NCBI GenBank assembly: GCA_034521835.1
Contig: JAXHMA010000006.1
Span: 620,001-684,000, forward strand
DNA: 64,000 bases
Direction of reading: 5' to 3'
Source: JAMQKA01 sp034521835
GTDB taxonomy: Bacteria > Bacteroidota > Rhodothermia > Balneolales > Balneolaceae
The position numbers and the translations under genes were made by a program. Under the pieces are notes generated by a model. It was not told the origin of the DNA. It saw only the letters and a list, made by a program, of their open reading frames with translations, and made no database searches. Shown here in pieces: positions 19,927 through 29,532 of the stretch. Each line of letters begins with the position of its first letter. The stretch's first letter is position 1.

Positions 19927-20110
19927 CAGAGACACTGCTTTTACAAAGCAGCCAAGCTCGCACCGCTTGATTGGGACATGGGTTGTTGGTTCGGTTTTAG
20001 ATCTGGGATGGTTCTTCCTTTGGAAGAACAGATTCGGCCGTAGTGCCGGAAGTAAGCCCGTAAAGATGTTTGGACGCCGGTAGCGTCAGTTAAAGATCCA
20101 TGACCGGCCA
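19927..20110 (+). ncRNA. Candidate IS110 bridge-RNA region (hypothesis)
   Basis: Non-coding stretch after transposase copy C. It shares ordered sequence blocks with the same position after copy A: GATTGGGACATG at 19969-19980, AGATCTGGG at 19999-20007, GTAAGCCCGTAAAG near 20051, and TTGGACGCCGG near 20070. It contains a perfect 8-bp hairpin, GTTCTTCC (20011-20018) with GGAAGAAC (20022-20029) and a 3-base loop, plus GCTTT-ACA-AAAGC-like pairing near 19937. The loops differ between copies while the framework is kept, as expected for a guide RNA. No transcript evidence is available from sequence alone. Confidence 0.35.
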
Positions 20111-20361
20111 GCCAATAGATATCCGTGGCAGCGAATATTACATCTAAAAAACGAAGCGTATGAATAATTTACGGTGGGAGAAGTATAAGCTCTTGACAAA
20201 ATCCTTTTTAAAGATGAGTATCGGTTTGCTGGGTGGGATAAGCACCTCAGCCGGCGGATCACTGGCCAATTATTTCGGTCTACAATAAATATTTCATCCC
20301 AAGGTATTACCAATCAATGACAATGTAGCCACCGAAGCCCTGGATATATCTTTATTTATGT

Positions 20362-21718
20362 ACAATAGTGTCCTAAACGTTTTGGGTTCTTTCCTAAAGT
20401 AGTGTTTACGCGTTAAGAAGGCATCTTTTTTCGTATTTCAAAAAAAGAACCCCCTGAATTCCAGTTTCAGGCGGGCTGTGTCCCTGCTCAAAAGGATGGT
20501 CCAGCCAGCGTTGCAGATCGATCTTTACAAACAAATTTAATCGGATAAATCCTACCAGGTTGGAAAGATACCATCGATGTTTGGCCATCGCTTTTAACGC
20601 TTTCAGCACAAGTATGGTGATCAAGGCCGTCCATATTTGAATCATCACTGCGTTTTCGGTGGTGCCAATGAAGGATTTGATGTGCAATAGCTGCTTGATT
20701 TCCCGGAAGAAGATCTCGATCTGCCATCGGGCTTTATATGAGCTCACCAATGGTATTGGCCGTCCAGTTGAACTGATTGGTGATGAGTTCAATCACCTGA
20801 TTGTTTTGCTGCGTCCCAAACGGCTACTCTTCGGAGTTTGCCGGGATAGATTTTCCTGGAATTAGGTCCCGTCAGCTCGAATAAGCTCATCTTTGAGGAT
20901 ATGTTCGTGGCGGGCATCGGGCAGGGGATTTTCTTTGAGGCAGCGATACTGAAGGTTTTCTTTGTGGCGGACAACAAAGAATACTCCGCTGCTGTCCCAG
21001 ACGTTTAGCAGTGAAAAGTCATTGTAGAACCGGTCGGCTACGATCACACTATTTTTTAACAACGGAATATCATAGGCACCTTTATTGTCAGCCGTTTTTC
21101 CATCGCTAACAAGCACGTAAGCGGGCAAATTTCCATCATAATCCAGCAGCGTATGCATTTTTATCGCTCCTTTGCTGGGTTTTGTATTTGGCCCAATCAA
21201 ACAGCGACAGGCACAGGGAGATGGTGGTCGAATCCAACAGCAAAATCTTGGATTTAATGCGGAATTTTACCTGCTTAAAGCCCGGCTGCTGTCCTAAACT
21301 TTTTAGCAAACTGTAATAATAATCGCGAAACAGCCGCCAGTCGCGATGCTTGTTTTGATAGCTGATTGTGGATTTGGACGGAGCTTGCTGAATGCCCAAA
21401 TGATTGAGATTTCCGGTAGCGCCGAACGAAGACCGTTGCTGATATCGCGAACCGACTGACTTTTGGCAAACTGACAAAAGAGCATCGATACCAGATGCGT
21501 CCAGCTGGTATAGCCTTTTTGGTGTTTATCGGTTTGATGGGTCGTGACCAGCCTGTTGAAGGAAAACCGGTCTAACTTGGAAATGATTTGAGAAAACAAT
21601 GTTATATTTGACAGTCATAGAGAGAAAGTTTCTTTGGTGTTGTGCAACTCAAATATAAACTTGAGATACACAAAGTTCTTTCTCTCATTTTTTTATTCAA
21701 CGTTTAGGACGCTATTGT
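20362..21718 (-). mobile_element. IS4-family insertion sequence
   Basis: Terminal inverted repeats at 20362-20381 and 21699-21718 read CAATAG(T/C)GTCCTAAACGTT with a single mismatch. One transposase gene on the minus strand fills the space between. No direct target repeat could be recognised in the flanks. The near-perfect ends suggest a recent arrival, in contrast to the truncated elements to its left. Confidence 0.85.
20406..21599 (-). pseudogene. IS4-family transposase, frameshifted
   Basis: Starts at 21599 with MFSQIISKLDRFSFNRLV and TSWTHLVSMLFCQFAKSQSV, then GNLNHLGI and PSKSTISYQNKHRDWRLF. Catalytic blocks are ILLLDSTTISLCLSLFDWAK (first Asp), VIVADRFYNDFSLLNVW (second Asp) and the Y2RWQIE-type segment YKARWQIEIFFREIKQLL (Glu). 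These are clear IS4-group marks. Three to four frame changes (near 21430, 21180, 20870 and 20790) split it. All catalytic residues survive, so it may be intact in the living genome. Confidence 0.85.
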
Positions 21719-22226
21719 TTTTTTATCAAAAACGATATCCTCCTTCCAGTGCTGACTTATATCTAAACCCTCCAGTTTATCTAAAACGCGGCAAATTCCC
21801 CCTCTTAATTGCTGATTTTGGCTAACAAAAAAATTTCAAATAAAAAGTTTAAAATATTCTAATATTTGTTATATTTCTACTGACAGAAATTATGTTACTA
21901 GTTAAATAAGCAGTAACTAATATCATTTTACAGACTCTCCACGCAGAAAAATGTGGAACACCAAAAGTAGTTAGATAAGACAACTCACTTTTTCAATAAT
22001 ACCGATGGGCAGGAAAAAAAATCTACCATCACTTAAATTTTGCTATGAACTAATCTTCATTTAGCTCTATTCGAAGAGTTCTAGGTGTTACCTACGACTC
22101 ATATCTGATACAAAATCATCTACAGAACAGAAAAACTAATTTATCTCAATTAATATCATCTACAGATTTAGATCATTGTTTAAATACATATGATCTGACT
22201 ATTAAGAGATAGAATACAAATCTACT
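21719..22226. other. AT-rich gene-free spacer
   Basis: About 500 very AT-rich bases between the IS4 end and a small secreted-peptide gene. No reading frame with recognisable content and no strong hairpin was seen. It presumably carries the promoter of the small gene. Confidence 0.5.
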
Positions 22227-22406
22227 ATGAAATATCTCTATATCCTTATTTTGCTGGCTATACTATTTGTAATTCCGACTCTATTATTTGCACAACCTGG
22301 AATGCCACCTGCACCAAGTCAAGCTCCCATCGATGGGGGTTTAACGATATTAGCAGCTGGTGGTGGGGCATATGCTCTTAAAAAACTTCGAGATAAAAAG
22401 AAGTAA
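22227..22406 (+). CDS. Small PID-CTERM-like sorted peptide
   Basis: 59 residues. The N-terminal signal peptide is MKYLYILILLAILFVIPTLL, cleaved near LFAQ. A proline-rich middle (PGMPPAPSQAP) follows, and then a C-terminal tripartite tail: the motif PIDGG, a hydrophobic stretch LTILAAGGGAYAL, and a basic end KKLRDKKK. This layout (signature, helix, basic cluster) is that of exosortase/archaeosortase-type sorting signals. The Pro-Ile-Asp start resembles the PID-CTERM class of small Bacteroidota proteins. No exosortase is encoded in the window. The mature chain of about 35 residues is almost nothing but the sorting tail, so its job is unknown; proximity to polysaccharide genes fits known exosortase habits. 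Confidence 0.65.
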   Translation: MKYLYILILLAILFVIPTLLFAQPGMPPAPSQAPIDGGLTILAAGGGAYALKKLRDKKK

Positions 22407-22607
22407 GCATCTAAGGGAGCTGAATATTTAATAGATGGGTATAAATTTTTAACTCATCCTATAGAAGGACGTTATAATGTTTAATATCTGATGTACAGCT
22501 GCCAATTACCGTCTGAAGCAGTAAACAATGAATTGTTCTGCATTCGACAATTTTTCCATCGATTTTCACAATGTGAACATTTGGGCTGTAAGAAATGGTA
22601 AAATGGC

Positions 22608-24146
22608 CTAAAACGGAGCCTCGTCTTCATCGGGGCCTCCTGGATCATGCCCAATAGGAGGAGTACCTCCGGATGATGATTCTGATCCTGAATTATTATC
22701 AGGAGAACCGTCGTCTTCGAAAGGACCCGGTGACGCTGAAGTTAAATTCTCGAAACGGGCATATTCTTTAACAAAATAGAGTCTCTGGCTGCCGGTTGGA
22801 CCGTTACGTTGTTTACCGACGATAATCTCAGAAAGACCGGTCGTAGATTCTCCCTCTGGTGTGGTATTAATACCATAATATTCAGGGCGATAGAGGAAGC
22901 ATACAACATCGGCATCTTGTTCGATGGAACCGGATTCCCTCAGATCGCTGAGCTGCGGGCGTTTATCTCCACCCCGCTGCTCTACTGCACGACTCAGCTG
23001 GGAGAGAGCAATTACAGGTACATTAAGGTCTTTGGCCAAGGCTTTTAGGCCACGAGAAATCGTAGCGATTTCCTGTTCACGCGTGCCAAAATCTTTACTG
23101 GTTGTAGTCATCAGTTGTAGGTAATCAACGACGACGATTCCTATATCATGCTCACTTTTAAGTCTTCGAGCCTTGGTTCGCAGCTCCATGATACTGAGGC
23201 TCGGAGTATCGTCTACAAAAATGTTAGCCGTAAAAAGTCTGCCAGCGGCGTCTATCAGTCGTTTGAACTCTTCGTCGTCCAGGCGACCGGAACGTGCTTT
23301 TTGGGCGTTAATGCGAGCCTCCATGGTCAAAAAACGCTGAACCAGGGATTGGGCAGACATCTCTAGGCTAAAAAATGCCACGTTGGTCTGTAGTTTTTCA
23401 TCCTGGTGGAGGGCAGCATTACGGGCAGCCGTCAGTACAAAAGCTGTTTTTCCCATTGAAGGTCGGGCCGCAATAATTACGAGATCGCCTTTTTGCCAAC
23501 CGGCGGTGTAAGAGTCTATATCCAGGCCACTGGGGACCCCCGTAATTCCGGAGGGTTTCCCACGGATGTCTTCTAAATAGGAGAGGGTGTCCTTTAATAC
23601 ATCGCCGATAGGGGTGGCTTGGGCCCGCTGCTTTTGGTTGGCTATATCAAAAATACGTTGTTCTGCTTTATCGAGTACATCATATGGATCGGAGGTACTG
23701 TCATACGCTTCCTTTATAATATCCGTACATCCTAAAATGAGATTCCGTTTCGTTGCTTTTTCAGCAATTATCTGGGCATGATAGTCAATGTTCGCGGCGG
23801 AGCTTACAGAGCGAGTCAATTCGGAGAGGTAGCCTGATCCACCTATAACATCAAGTAGTTCCTTATCACGAAGTTCATTCTCAACAGTGAGCAGATCGAG
23901 TGGATTATCTCGCTCATAAAGATCATGCAAAACTTCAAAAATATGTTGGTGTGCAGGTTTGTAAAAATCTTCATGATTCAACATTTGTAAAGCAACCGTT
24001 GCCGCTTCATGTTCAATCAGCATTGCTCCCAGCACAGCCTCTTCAACTTCTATAGCCTGCGGGGGTATTCGTCCTTCTTGTTCTAGTGTTCCAGAATTTG
24101 AACGGTTTTTATTTCGATAATTAGAGCCATTTTGATCAGGGGCCAT
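22608..24146 (-). CDS. dnaB: Replicative DNA helicase DnaB
   Basis: Intact 512-residue hexameric helicase that unwinds DNA at the fork. The N-terminal domain starts with PPQAIEVEEAVLGAMLIE, the family's normal opening. The RecA-like C-terminal domain has Walker A ARPSMGKTAF, NVAFFSLEMSAQSLVQR, Walker B GIVVVDYLQLM, and SQLSRAVEQRGGDKRPQLSD with the arginine-finger LRESGSIEQDAD block. The tail after the helicase core is acidic and low-complexity (serine, glycine, proline and Asp/Glu rich). No intein is present. It stands alone on the minus strand with about 260 gene-free bases upstream. Confidence 0.97.
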   Translation of the reverse strand: MAPDQNGSNYRNKNRSNSGTLEQEGRIPPQAIEVEEAVLGAMLIEHEAATVALQMLNHEDFYKPAHQHIFEVLHDLYERDNPLDLLTVENELRDKELLDVIGGSGYLSELTRSVSSAANIDYHAQIIAEKATKRNLILGCTDIIKEAYDSTSDPYDVLDKAEQRIFDIANQKQRAQATPIGDVLKDTLSYLEDIRGKPSGITGVPSGLDIDSYTAGWQKGDLVIIAARPSMGKTAFVLTAARNAALHQDEKLQTNVAFFSLEMSAQSLVQRFLTMEARINAQKARSGRLDDEEFKRLIDAAGRLFTANIFVDDTPSLSIMELRTKARRLKSEHDIGIVVVDYLQLMTTTSKDFGTREQEIATISRGLKALAKDLNVPVIALSQLSRAVEQRGGDKRPQLSDLRESGSIEQDADVVCFLYRPEYYGINTTPEGESTTGLSEIIVGKQRNGPTGSQRLYFVKEYARFENLTSASPGPFEDDGSPDNNSGSESSSGGTPPIGHDPGGPDEDEAPF

Positions 24147-24405
24147 AGTGTGCTGATCCCGTCGTTAAAGAGGTTAGTTAATCAGTGCTGAAAGATAAAT
24201 ACCAAGATCTTCGGAAGCGGGTAAGTTTAGGCGTCAATCCGAATCCTTATTTCTTGAATCAACAGTTATAAGTATAAGAAATGTGCTCCTCTAAAGTAAA
24301 AGAAGTGAGTCACATTTTCATAATAAAATGCCCATTTTCAAAAATATGTTTTTGGACATATAGAATACCCGATACACGACTTTAACAATAGCTCAGATGC
24401 TACGA

Positions 24406-25207
24406 CTAAGAGGGAGTTCCATTCAGCTCCTCATATCGTTCTCTTAGCATTTGCATGTCTTCCCACGTAGGGCGTTTCCATTTGGAATGACGCAGAAGCG
24501 CCGCCGGATGATAGGTTGCTAAAAGCTCATAGTTATTTCTGAAGGGAGTGAAATTCGCCTCTCATTTTTCCTAACGGCAGGTCTGAATCAAGCAACGTTT
24601 GAGCTGAAACTTTACCCAGACTTAGAATTAGTTTGGGATTAACCAAGTCAATCTGTTTCAGGAGGTAGGGCAGACTTCGTTGACGTTCTTCCGGTTTAGG
24701 ATTTCGATTATTTGGAGGCCGGTGCTTAAGTATGTTGGCGATATATACATCATCCCGCGAAAATTCTATGGCAGCTAATATCTTATTTAACAGTTGACCG
24801 GCTTTCCCAACAAAAGGTTCTCCTTGCTTGTCTTCCTCTTCGCCCGGTGCCTCACCGATGATCATTAGATCAGCGGTTGGATTTCCAACTCCAAAAACCA
24901 AGTTCGTGCCTTCGAGATCGGTTTTTAGTTCCGGTGCTTTCTCACACAATGCCCTCAGCTGATCAAGATTCGAGCAGTTTTCGAGACGTTGCTGAATCGA
25001 TAATTCTTCCCTTTTTGGGGATGAAGCATCTTGGGTTTGTTTTTGCTCTTTAGAAGAAATTTCGTCATAAGTTTGTTCAGGGTCTATAGACAAGGACTTA
25101 GCGAGATTATCCGGGGTATTGAAATCCCCATACATTTCGCGTTCTTTTTGTAGATAGTCATGAATCTCTTTGATCAGCTCAGAAGGATCTTTGTTCAGTT
25201 TGCTCAT
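24406..25207 (-). CDS. Family-4-like uracil-DNA glycosylase, one frameshift
   Basis: About 266 residues. It removes uracil from DNA at the start of base-excision repair. An N-terminal low-complexity extension of about 70 residues precedes the core: LVFGVGNPTADLMIIGEAPG, EEDKQGEPFVGKAGQLLNKI, HRPPNNRNPKPEE, LILSLGKVSAQTLL and LGKMRGEFH. A frameshift near 24545 is followed, in the other frame, by NNYELLATYHPAALLRHSKW and the end MLRERYEELNGTPS. Family 4 enzymes usually hold a 4Fe-4S cluster with four Cys. The positions after the N-terminal helix, in the L(C)RPP block and in the following helix are not Cys here. It sits nine bases after mtaB, so the two are probably co-transcribed. Confidence 0.85.
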
Positions 25208-25215
25208 TGAAATAT

Positions 25216-26551
25216 CTAAACGGTTAATTCAGCAATAACCTTTTGCTCTTTTTCAATTGTTTTGTCCAGGGTTCCGATAAGGTATCTATCCTTGGATCGG
25301 GCACCGAGATTAACAGGCAAAATTTTATTCTCATACTGGGGATCAAATGGAATTCCCACACGTACATAATTATCAGTCCAGCCGAGCATAACGCCATCTC
25401 GGTTTGCTCCTTCAAAAAGGACGGGACGAGTTTGACCGGAAAACCGGGTATCAAATTCGAATCGCTTCTTTTTAGAAAGGTGTCTTAGTTTATGTGTCCG
25501 TTCAGTGCGCACACTATTTTGTACGTTTGGTTCAATATTTAACGCATGAGTATTGGGACGTTCGGAGTAGGTGAAAACGTGCAAGTAGGAAATCGGGAGA
25601 TCATCGATAAAGTTGTACGATTCTTCAAAAAGCTCGTTGGTTTCTCCCGGGTGTCCGGTAATGACGTCAACGCCGATACAGGCATCTGGCATAAGTTGCT
25701 TGATGAAGCTCTACTCTTTCCGCATACAGATCAGATTGATACCGACGCCGCATCAAGCCGAGCATTTTATCACTGCCACTTTGCAATGGCATATGGAAAT
25801 GGGGCTGAATTTTCTCCGACTCCGCTGTAAAGTGGATAATCTCTTCATGCATTAAATTAGGTTCAACAGAGGAAAACCGGATCCGTTCCAGCCCTTGCAC
25901 ATTATCCAGCTCTTTAAGAAGCATAAAGAAGTTTTCGTCGGTGCCTCGTCCAAAATCTCCCGCATTAACCCCGGTAATTACGATCTCCTTGAACCCATCT
26001 TCAACGAGATGTTCAGCATTTCGGAGAACGGTAGATATTGTTGGACTTCTGCTTTTACCACGTGCCATCGGAATGGTACAAAAAGAGCAGTTGTAGCTGC
26101 ATCCGTCCTGTACTTTTAGGAAAGCCCGCGTCCGGTCGTCTGCAGAAAAAGCATTGTGGAAATCCGCCGCTTCGTTAACATCAGAGTGGTGGATAACCGG
26201 TTCACTTTGCTTTTCAAAATCATCAAAAAGCTCCAGAAGATTGAACTTGTCCCTAGCTCCCAAGACCGTATCTACTCCATCAATTTCAGCGATTTCTTCC
26301 GGTTCCAGCTGGGCATAGCAACCTACAACGGCTACAAAAGCATCGGGATTACGACGAAGAGCCCGCCGCACGGTTTTTCGGCAGGTACTGTTTGCACCCT
26401 GCGTCACAGAGCAGGTATTTATGACATAGATATCAGCCTTGTCATCAAAATCAGTGATCTGGTATTCTTCTTTCTCAAAGTCACGCTTTATGGTAAGTGT
26501 TTCTGAGTAGTTGAGCTTACAGCCCAACGTTTTAAACGCCACTTTCTTCAT
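25216..26551 (-). CDS. mtaB: tRNA t6A37 methylthiotransferase MtaB, one frameshift
   Basis: About 440 residues. A radical-SAM enzyme that adds a methylthio group to t6A at position 37 of tRNA. The N-terminal UPF0004 domain has FKTLGCKLNYSET, INTCSVTQGAN and VVGCYAQLEPEEIAEI, giving the three Cys of the auxiliary cluster. The radical-SAM motif is GCSYNCSFCTIPMARG (CxxxCxxC). ITGVNAGDFGRGT and MPLQSGSDKMLGLMRRRY follow. A frameshift near 25680 leads into PDACIGVDVITGHPGETNEL and a C-terminal TRAM region. KTLGCKLN and the overall blocks favour MtaB over MiaB or RimO. Confidence 0.9.
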
Positions 26552-26631
26552 TTTCGATAGGATCTGTTGCTAAATAATTTGAAAATTAAGATAAAAAATG
26601 GTGTGGGAATTTTATAATAAACTAAAGAAAA

Positions 26632-26659
26632 AGTCCTGTAGTTGCTTCACCACAGGACT
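26632..26659 (-). terminator. Intrinsic terminator after nuoH
   Basis: AGTCCTGT at 26632-26639 and ACAGGACT at 26652-26659 form a perfect 8-bp stem with a 12-base loop. Read on the minus strand it is followed by TTTTTCTTT. It closes the nuo transcript 36 bases after the nuoH stop and separates it from mtaB. Confidence 0.8.
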
Positions 26660-26694
26660 CTGAAGTTTTTCTTAAATTGCTTGCTAGAATTCTG

Positions 26695-27702
26695 TTATAC
26701 CAAGCTGTGATATGCATAGATCAAGATCGCCAAAACAATGAAATTGATGATACTGATAGGGAGCATTCTACTCCAGCCGAGTTTCATCACCTGGTTGTAC
26801 TTAAATCTGGGAATCGTCCATCGTACCCAAATGTAGACAAAGGCAAAGAACAAGGTTTTTAGCGTGAATACAGAAACATCCAGGATGCTTTTAGCCGTGC
26901 TGCCCATTTCTGGTAGCCAATAGCCAGCAAAGGGCAGGTGGTATCCACCGAGGAAGAAGGTAGTGATGAGCATACTGCCAATAACAACATGCATATATTC
27001 AGCAAGGAAGAACATACCGAATTTCATGCCACTGTATTCCGTGTGAAAACCGCCTACCAGTTCTTGTTCTGCCTCAACCAGGTCGAACGGGGTTCGGTTG
27101 GCTTCAGCAAAAGCGGCTACGATGAAAATGACTCCACCAACAGGATTTCGAAACAGGTTCCACCAATATTCTTGTGAGTCGACTAGGTCAAGCATGCTTA
27201 GGGAATTGGAGAAAAGAATGCAGGAGGCGATCGCCATACCCATAGGCAATTCGTAACTGATCATCTGGGCTGCAGCCCGCAATCCCCCAAGAAGCGAATA
27301 TTTACTGTTTGATGCCCATCCGGCCAGCGTAACACCGTACACCCCGAGGGAGGTCATAGCCAGTAGATAAAGAACACCAGCGTTTATGTCGGTTACATAA
27401 AGGCTGTCTCCAAATGGAATGACCACCACCGTCAGCAAAGCTGTGACAACAGGAATGATGGGTGCGATGGTGTGAATGGTTTTGAAACCGTGCGCCGGGG
27501 TGACATCCTCTTTAAGAATAAGCTTAACAACATCTGCTATAGGTTGTAGCAGCCCAAATGGACCCACACGATTGGGACCCACTCGGTTTTGGATTTGAGC
27601 TGCAATGCGTCGTTCTGCGTAAACAGCAAGCGCTGCCGAATTCAGCAGCATAAATAAAGCAGTACCTAAAACGATATATGATGTTGTTGTAACCGGCTCC
27701 AT
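26695..27702 (-). CDS. nuoH: NADH-quinone oxidoreductase subunit H
   Basis: 335 residues, the usual length. Membrane subunit of respiratory complex I that helps form the quinone site and the start of the proton path. Recognisable blocks are AVYAERRIAAQIQNRVGPNR, GLLQPIADVVKLILKED, GGLRAAAQMISYELPMG, AFAEANRTPFDLVEAEQELV, GGFHTEYSGMKFGMFFLAEY and WVRWTIPRFKYNQVMKLGW. About eight membrane helices. It is the last gene of this nuo cluster; nuoI-N do not follow. Confidence 0.96.
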   Translation of the reverse strand: MEPVTTTSYIVLGTALFMLLNSAALAVYAERRIAAQIQNRVGPNRVGPFGLLQPIADVVKLILKEDVTPAHGFKTIHTIAPIIPVVTALLTVVVIPFGDSLYVTDINAGVLYLLAMTSLGVYGVTLAGWASNSKYSLLGGLRAAAQMISYELPMGMAIASCILFSNSLSMLDLVDSQEYWWNLFRNPVGGVIFIVAAFAEANRTPFDLVEAEQELVGGFHTEYSGMKFGMFFLAEYMHVVIGSMLITTFFLGGYHLPFAGYWLPEMGSTAKSILDVSVFTLKTLFFAFVYIWVRWTIPRFKYNQVMKLGWSRMLPISIINFIVLAILIYAYHSLV

Positions 27703-27757
27703 TCAGTAAATCTTAGTTCGTTTTACCTGAAATCAAAAATGATCTGAACAGGTATGA

Positions 27758-29494
27758 TTAATCTTGTTTTATTCCTTCTTGCTCTACAGGCAGTTGAATG
27801 CCTTGTTCTTGATCCATCCGATCGAAGGTCACATCCTCAAAAGCAGGAATGGAAGAGGAAATATCAGCCATGATAGCTCGAGAGTGTTTATATTCAAAAT
27901 CGAGCCCAAGGCGGTCTGCAAGCTTGTTCAGGAAATCCCAAACCGGCAGGCAATCTACCTTGTTTTCTTCGGTTCTCCAGTTATCGAAGTTGGTCCCGAA
28001 TCGATCAAGACGACCTTCTGACATTTCGAGGTTCAGGCTTCGATTAGTATATTTGGTCTCCTTGGCTGGCTGAGATCGTTGTATTCGGCCATCAATATTT
28101 ACGTAGCTGGCCGCATGTTCAGCAACACATGTAATTGGAACGACCAAGTCAGAAGCTTTGGTCGTTTCGGTATTATTTGTCGCCAGATTAATGATATACG
28201 GCTCTTCAAGATTCTGTTGGGTCAGAATTTCCCGGTCAACAAGCTCATCAGAAAGCATGATGACAACCTTGGCCTCAGCAATTGCAGCCTGTAAGCTGGA
28301 GGATTCCGTTTCCTCAAGGTCAAGCAGCCGGCAACCATTGGTATTGGGAGCCTGATCGTCTGTTAACAGGAAGTCATCTCCATATCCATCTACAATATGT
28401 GGTGTATATTTTGCAGTCTGTACGCCCAGAAGGTTAAAGAATTTGTTGAATGCGTAATTTTCTTCTACCGAGGCGTGGGGCGAACCGATGATCAGGATGT
28501 CATCGCTCTGGTGTGCTTCCAGAATCTCTGCGAACGTCTCTATTGCGTTATTCCAGGAAGTTTTTGACTGGTTGCTTTCATCAAGCTTGATAGATGGACG
28601 AGATACACGATTTTCGTTGAATTTCTGGTAAGCATCGCGACCTTCATCAGGCATCCACCACTCGTTTACTTCCTTATTGAACCGTGGTGTAATTCGAAGC
28701 ACTAAGTTATCTCTGGTCCAGAGATCAATATTAGTTCCTTTGCCGCTCGTAATATCTATGCTTGGCGTTTGACTCATTTCCCAGACACGTGCTTTAAAGC
28801 GGAAATCACTTGAAGTCAACGCACCCACAGGACATATATCAACGGTATTAAGAGAATAGGGGTCATCAAATTCTTCGCCGGGTGCTGTGGCAGGGTAGTT
28901 TTTGTCACCCCGTGAAACGATCGTTAGTTGTTCGGTTCCGCTAATTTCTTCGGTAAATCGAACGCAACGTGTACAATTAATACAGCGTTCAGCATCAAGT
29001 GTTACCCGTGGGCCCAGTTCAACACGTTTAGGCTTGTGCGCTTTTTGAACCTCAAATCGGCTGCCTTCAGGACCATATTTATAGGTTTGAATCTGCAGGG
29101 GACATTCACCGGCCTGATCACAAATGGGACAGTCAAGCGGATGATTGATCAGAATAAATTCAAGGTTATCCTTTTGTGCCCGCTCAACTTCATCGTCCAC
29201 TTCCTGGGTCTTCACGACCATGCCATCACTGACATCCATTTTACAGGAGGGCTGAAGCTTGGGAAACCAGCGAATTTTTCGTTCCCCGTTTTCGTCGAGC
29301 TCAAATTCGCCCGTTTCGCGGTCTTTTATCGGTTGTCCTACTTTTACGAGACACTGCCGGCAGTTGGCAGGAGCAGACATTGAGGGATGGTAACAGAAAT
29401 AAGGAACCTCCATGCCCTGATCCATAATAAACTGGAGCAAGGTAGGACTTCCTTCAAATTTAAATTGTTTTCCATCGATAAATACTTCAGGCAT
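27758..29494 (-). CDS. nuoG: NADH-quinone oxidoreductase subunit G
   Basis: 578 residues, peripheral-arm iron-sulfur subunit of complex I. The N-terminal ferredoxin-like domain has YFCYHPSMSAPANCRQCLVK. The His/Cys cluster site is CPICDQAGECPLQ. The 4Fe-4S domain has ERCINCTRCVRFTEE and later TVDICPVGALTSSDFR. The rest is a reduced molybdopterin-oxidoreductase-like domain. It is shorter than the roughly 700-900 residues of proteobacterial NuoG; the end of the C-terminal domain is trimmed, with no sign of a frameshift. Confidence 0.93.
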   Translation of the reverse strand: MPEVFIDGKQFKFEGSPTLLQFIMDQGMEVPYFCYHPSMSAPANCRQCLVKVGQPIKDRETGEFELDENGERKIRWFPKLQPSCKMDVSDGMVVKTQEVDDEVERAQKDNLEFILINHPLDCPICDQAGECPLQIQTYKYGPEGSRFEVQKAHKPKRVELGPRVTLDAERCINCTRCVRFTEEISGTEQLTIVSRGDKNYPATAPGEEFDDPYSLNTVDICPVGALTSSDFRFKARVWEMSQTPSIDITSGKGTNIDLWTRDNLVLRITPRFNKEVNEWWMPDEGRDAYQKFNENRVSRPSIKLDESNQSKTSWNNAIETFAEILEAHQSDDILIIGSPHASVEENYAFNKFFNLLGVQTAKYTPHIVDGYGDDFLLTDDQAPNTNGCRLLDLEETESSSLQAAIAEAKVVIMLSDELVDREILTQQNLEEPYIINLATNNTETTKASDLVVPITCVAEHAASYVNIDGRIQRSQPAKETKYTNRSLNLEMSEGRLDRFGTNFDNWRTEENKVDCLPVWDFLNKLADRLGLDFEYKHSRAIMADISSSIPAFEDVTFDRMDQEQGIQLPVEQEGIKQD

Positions 29495-29532
29495 ATCTAT
29501 TTACTTAGTTTAAATCACAAACTTATAGAATA

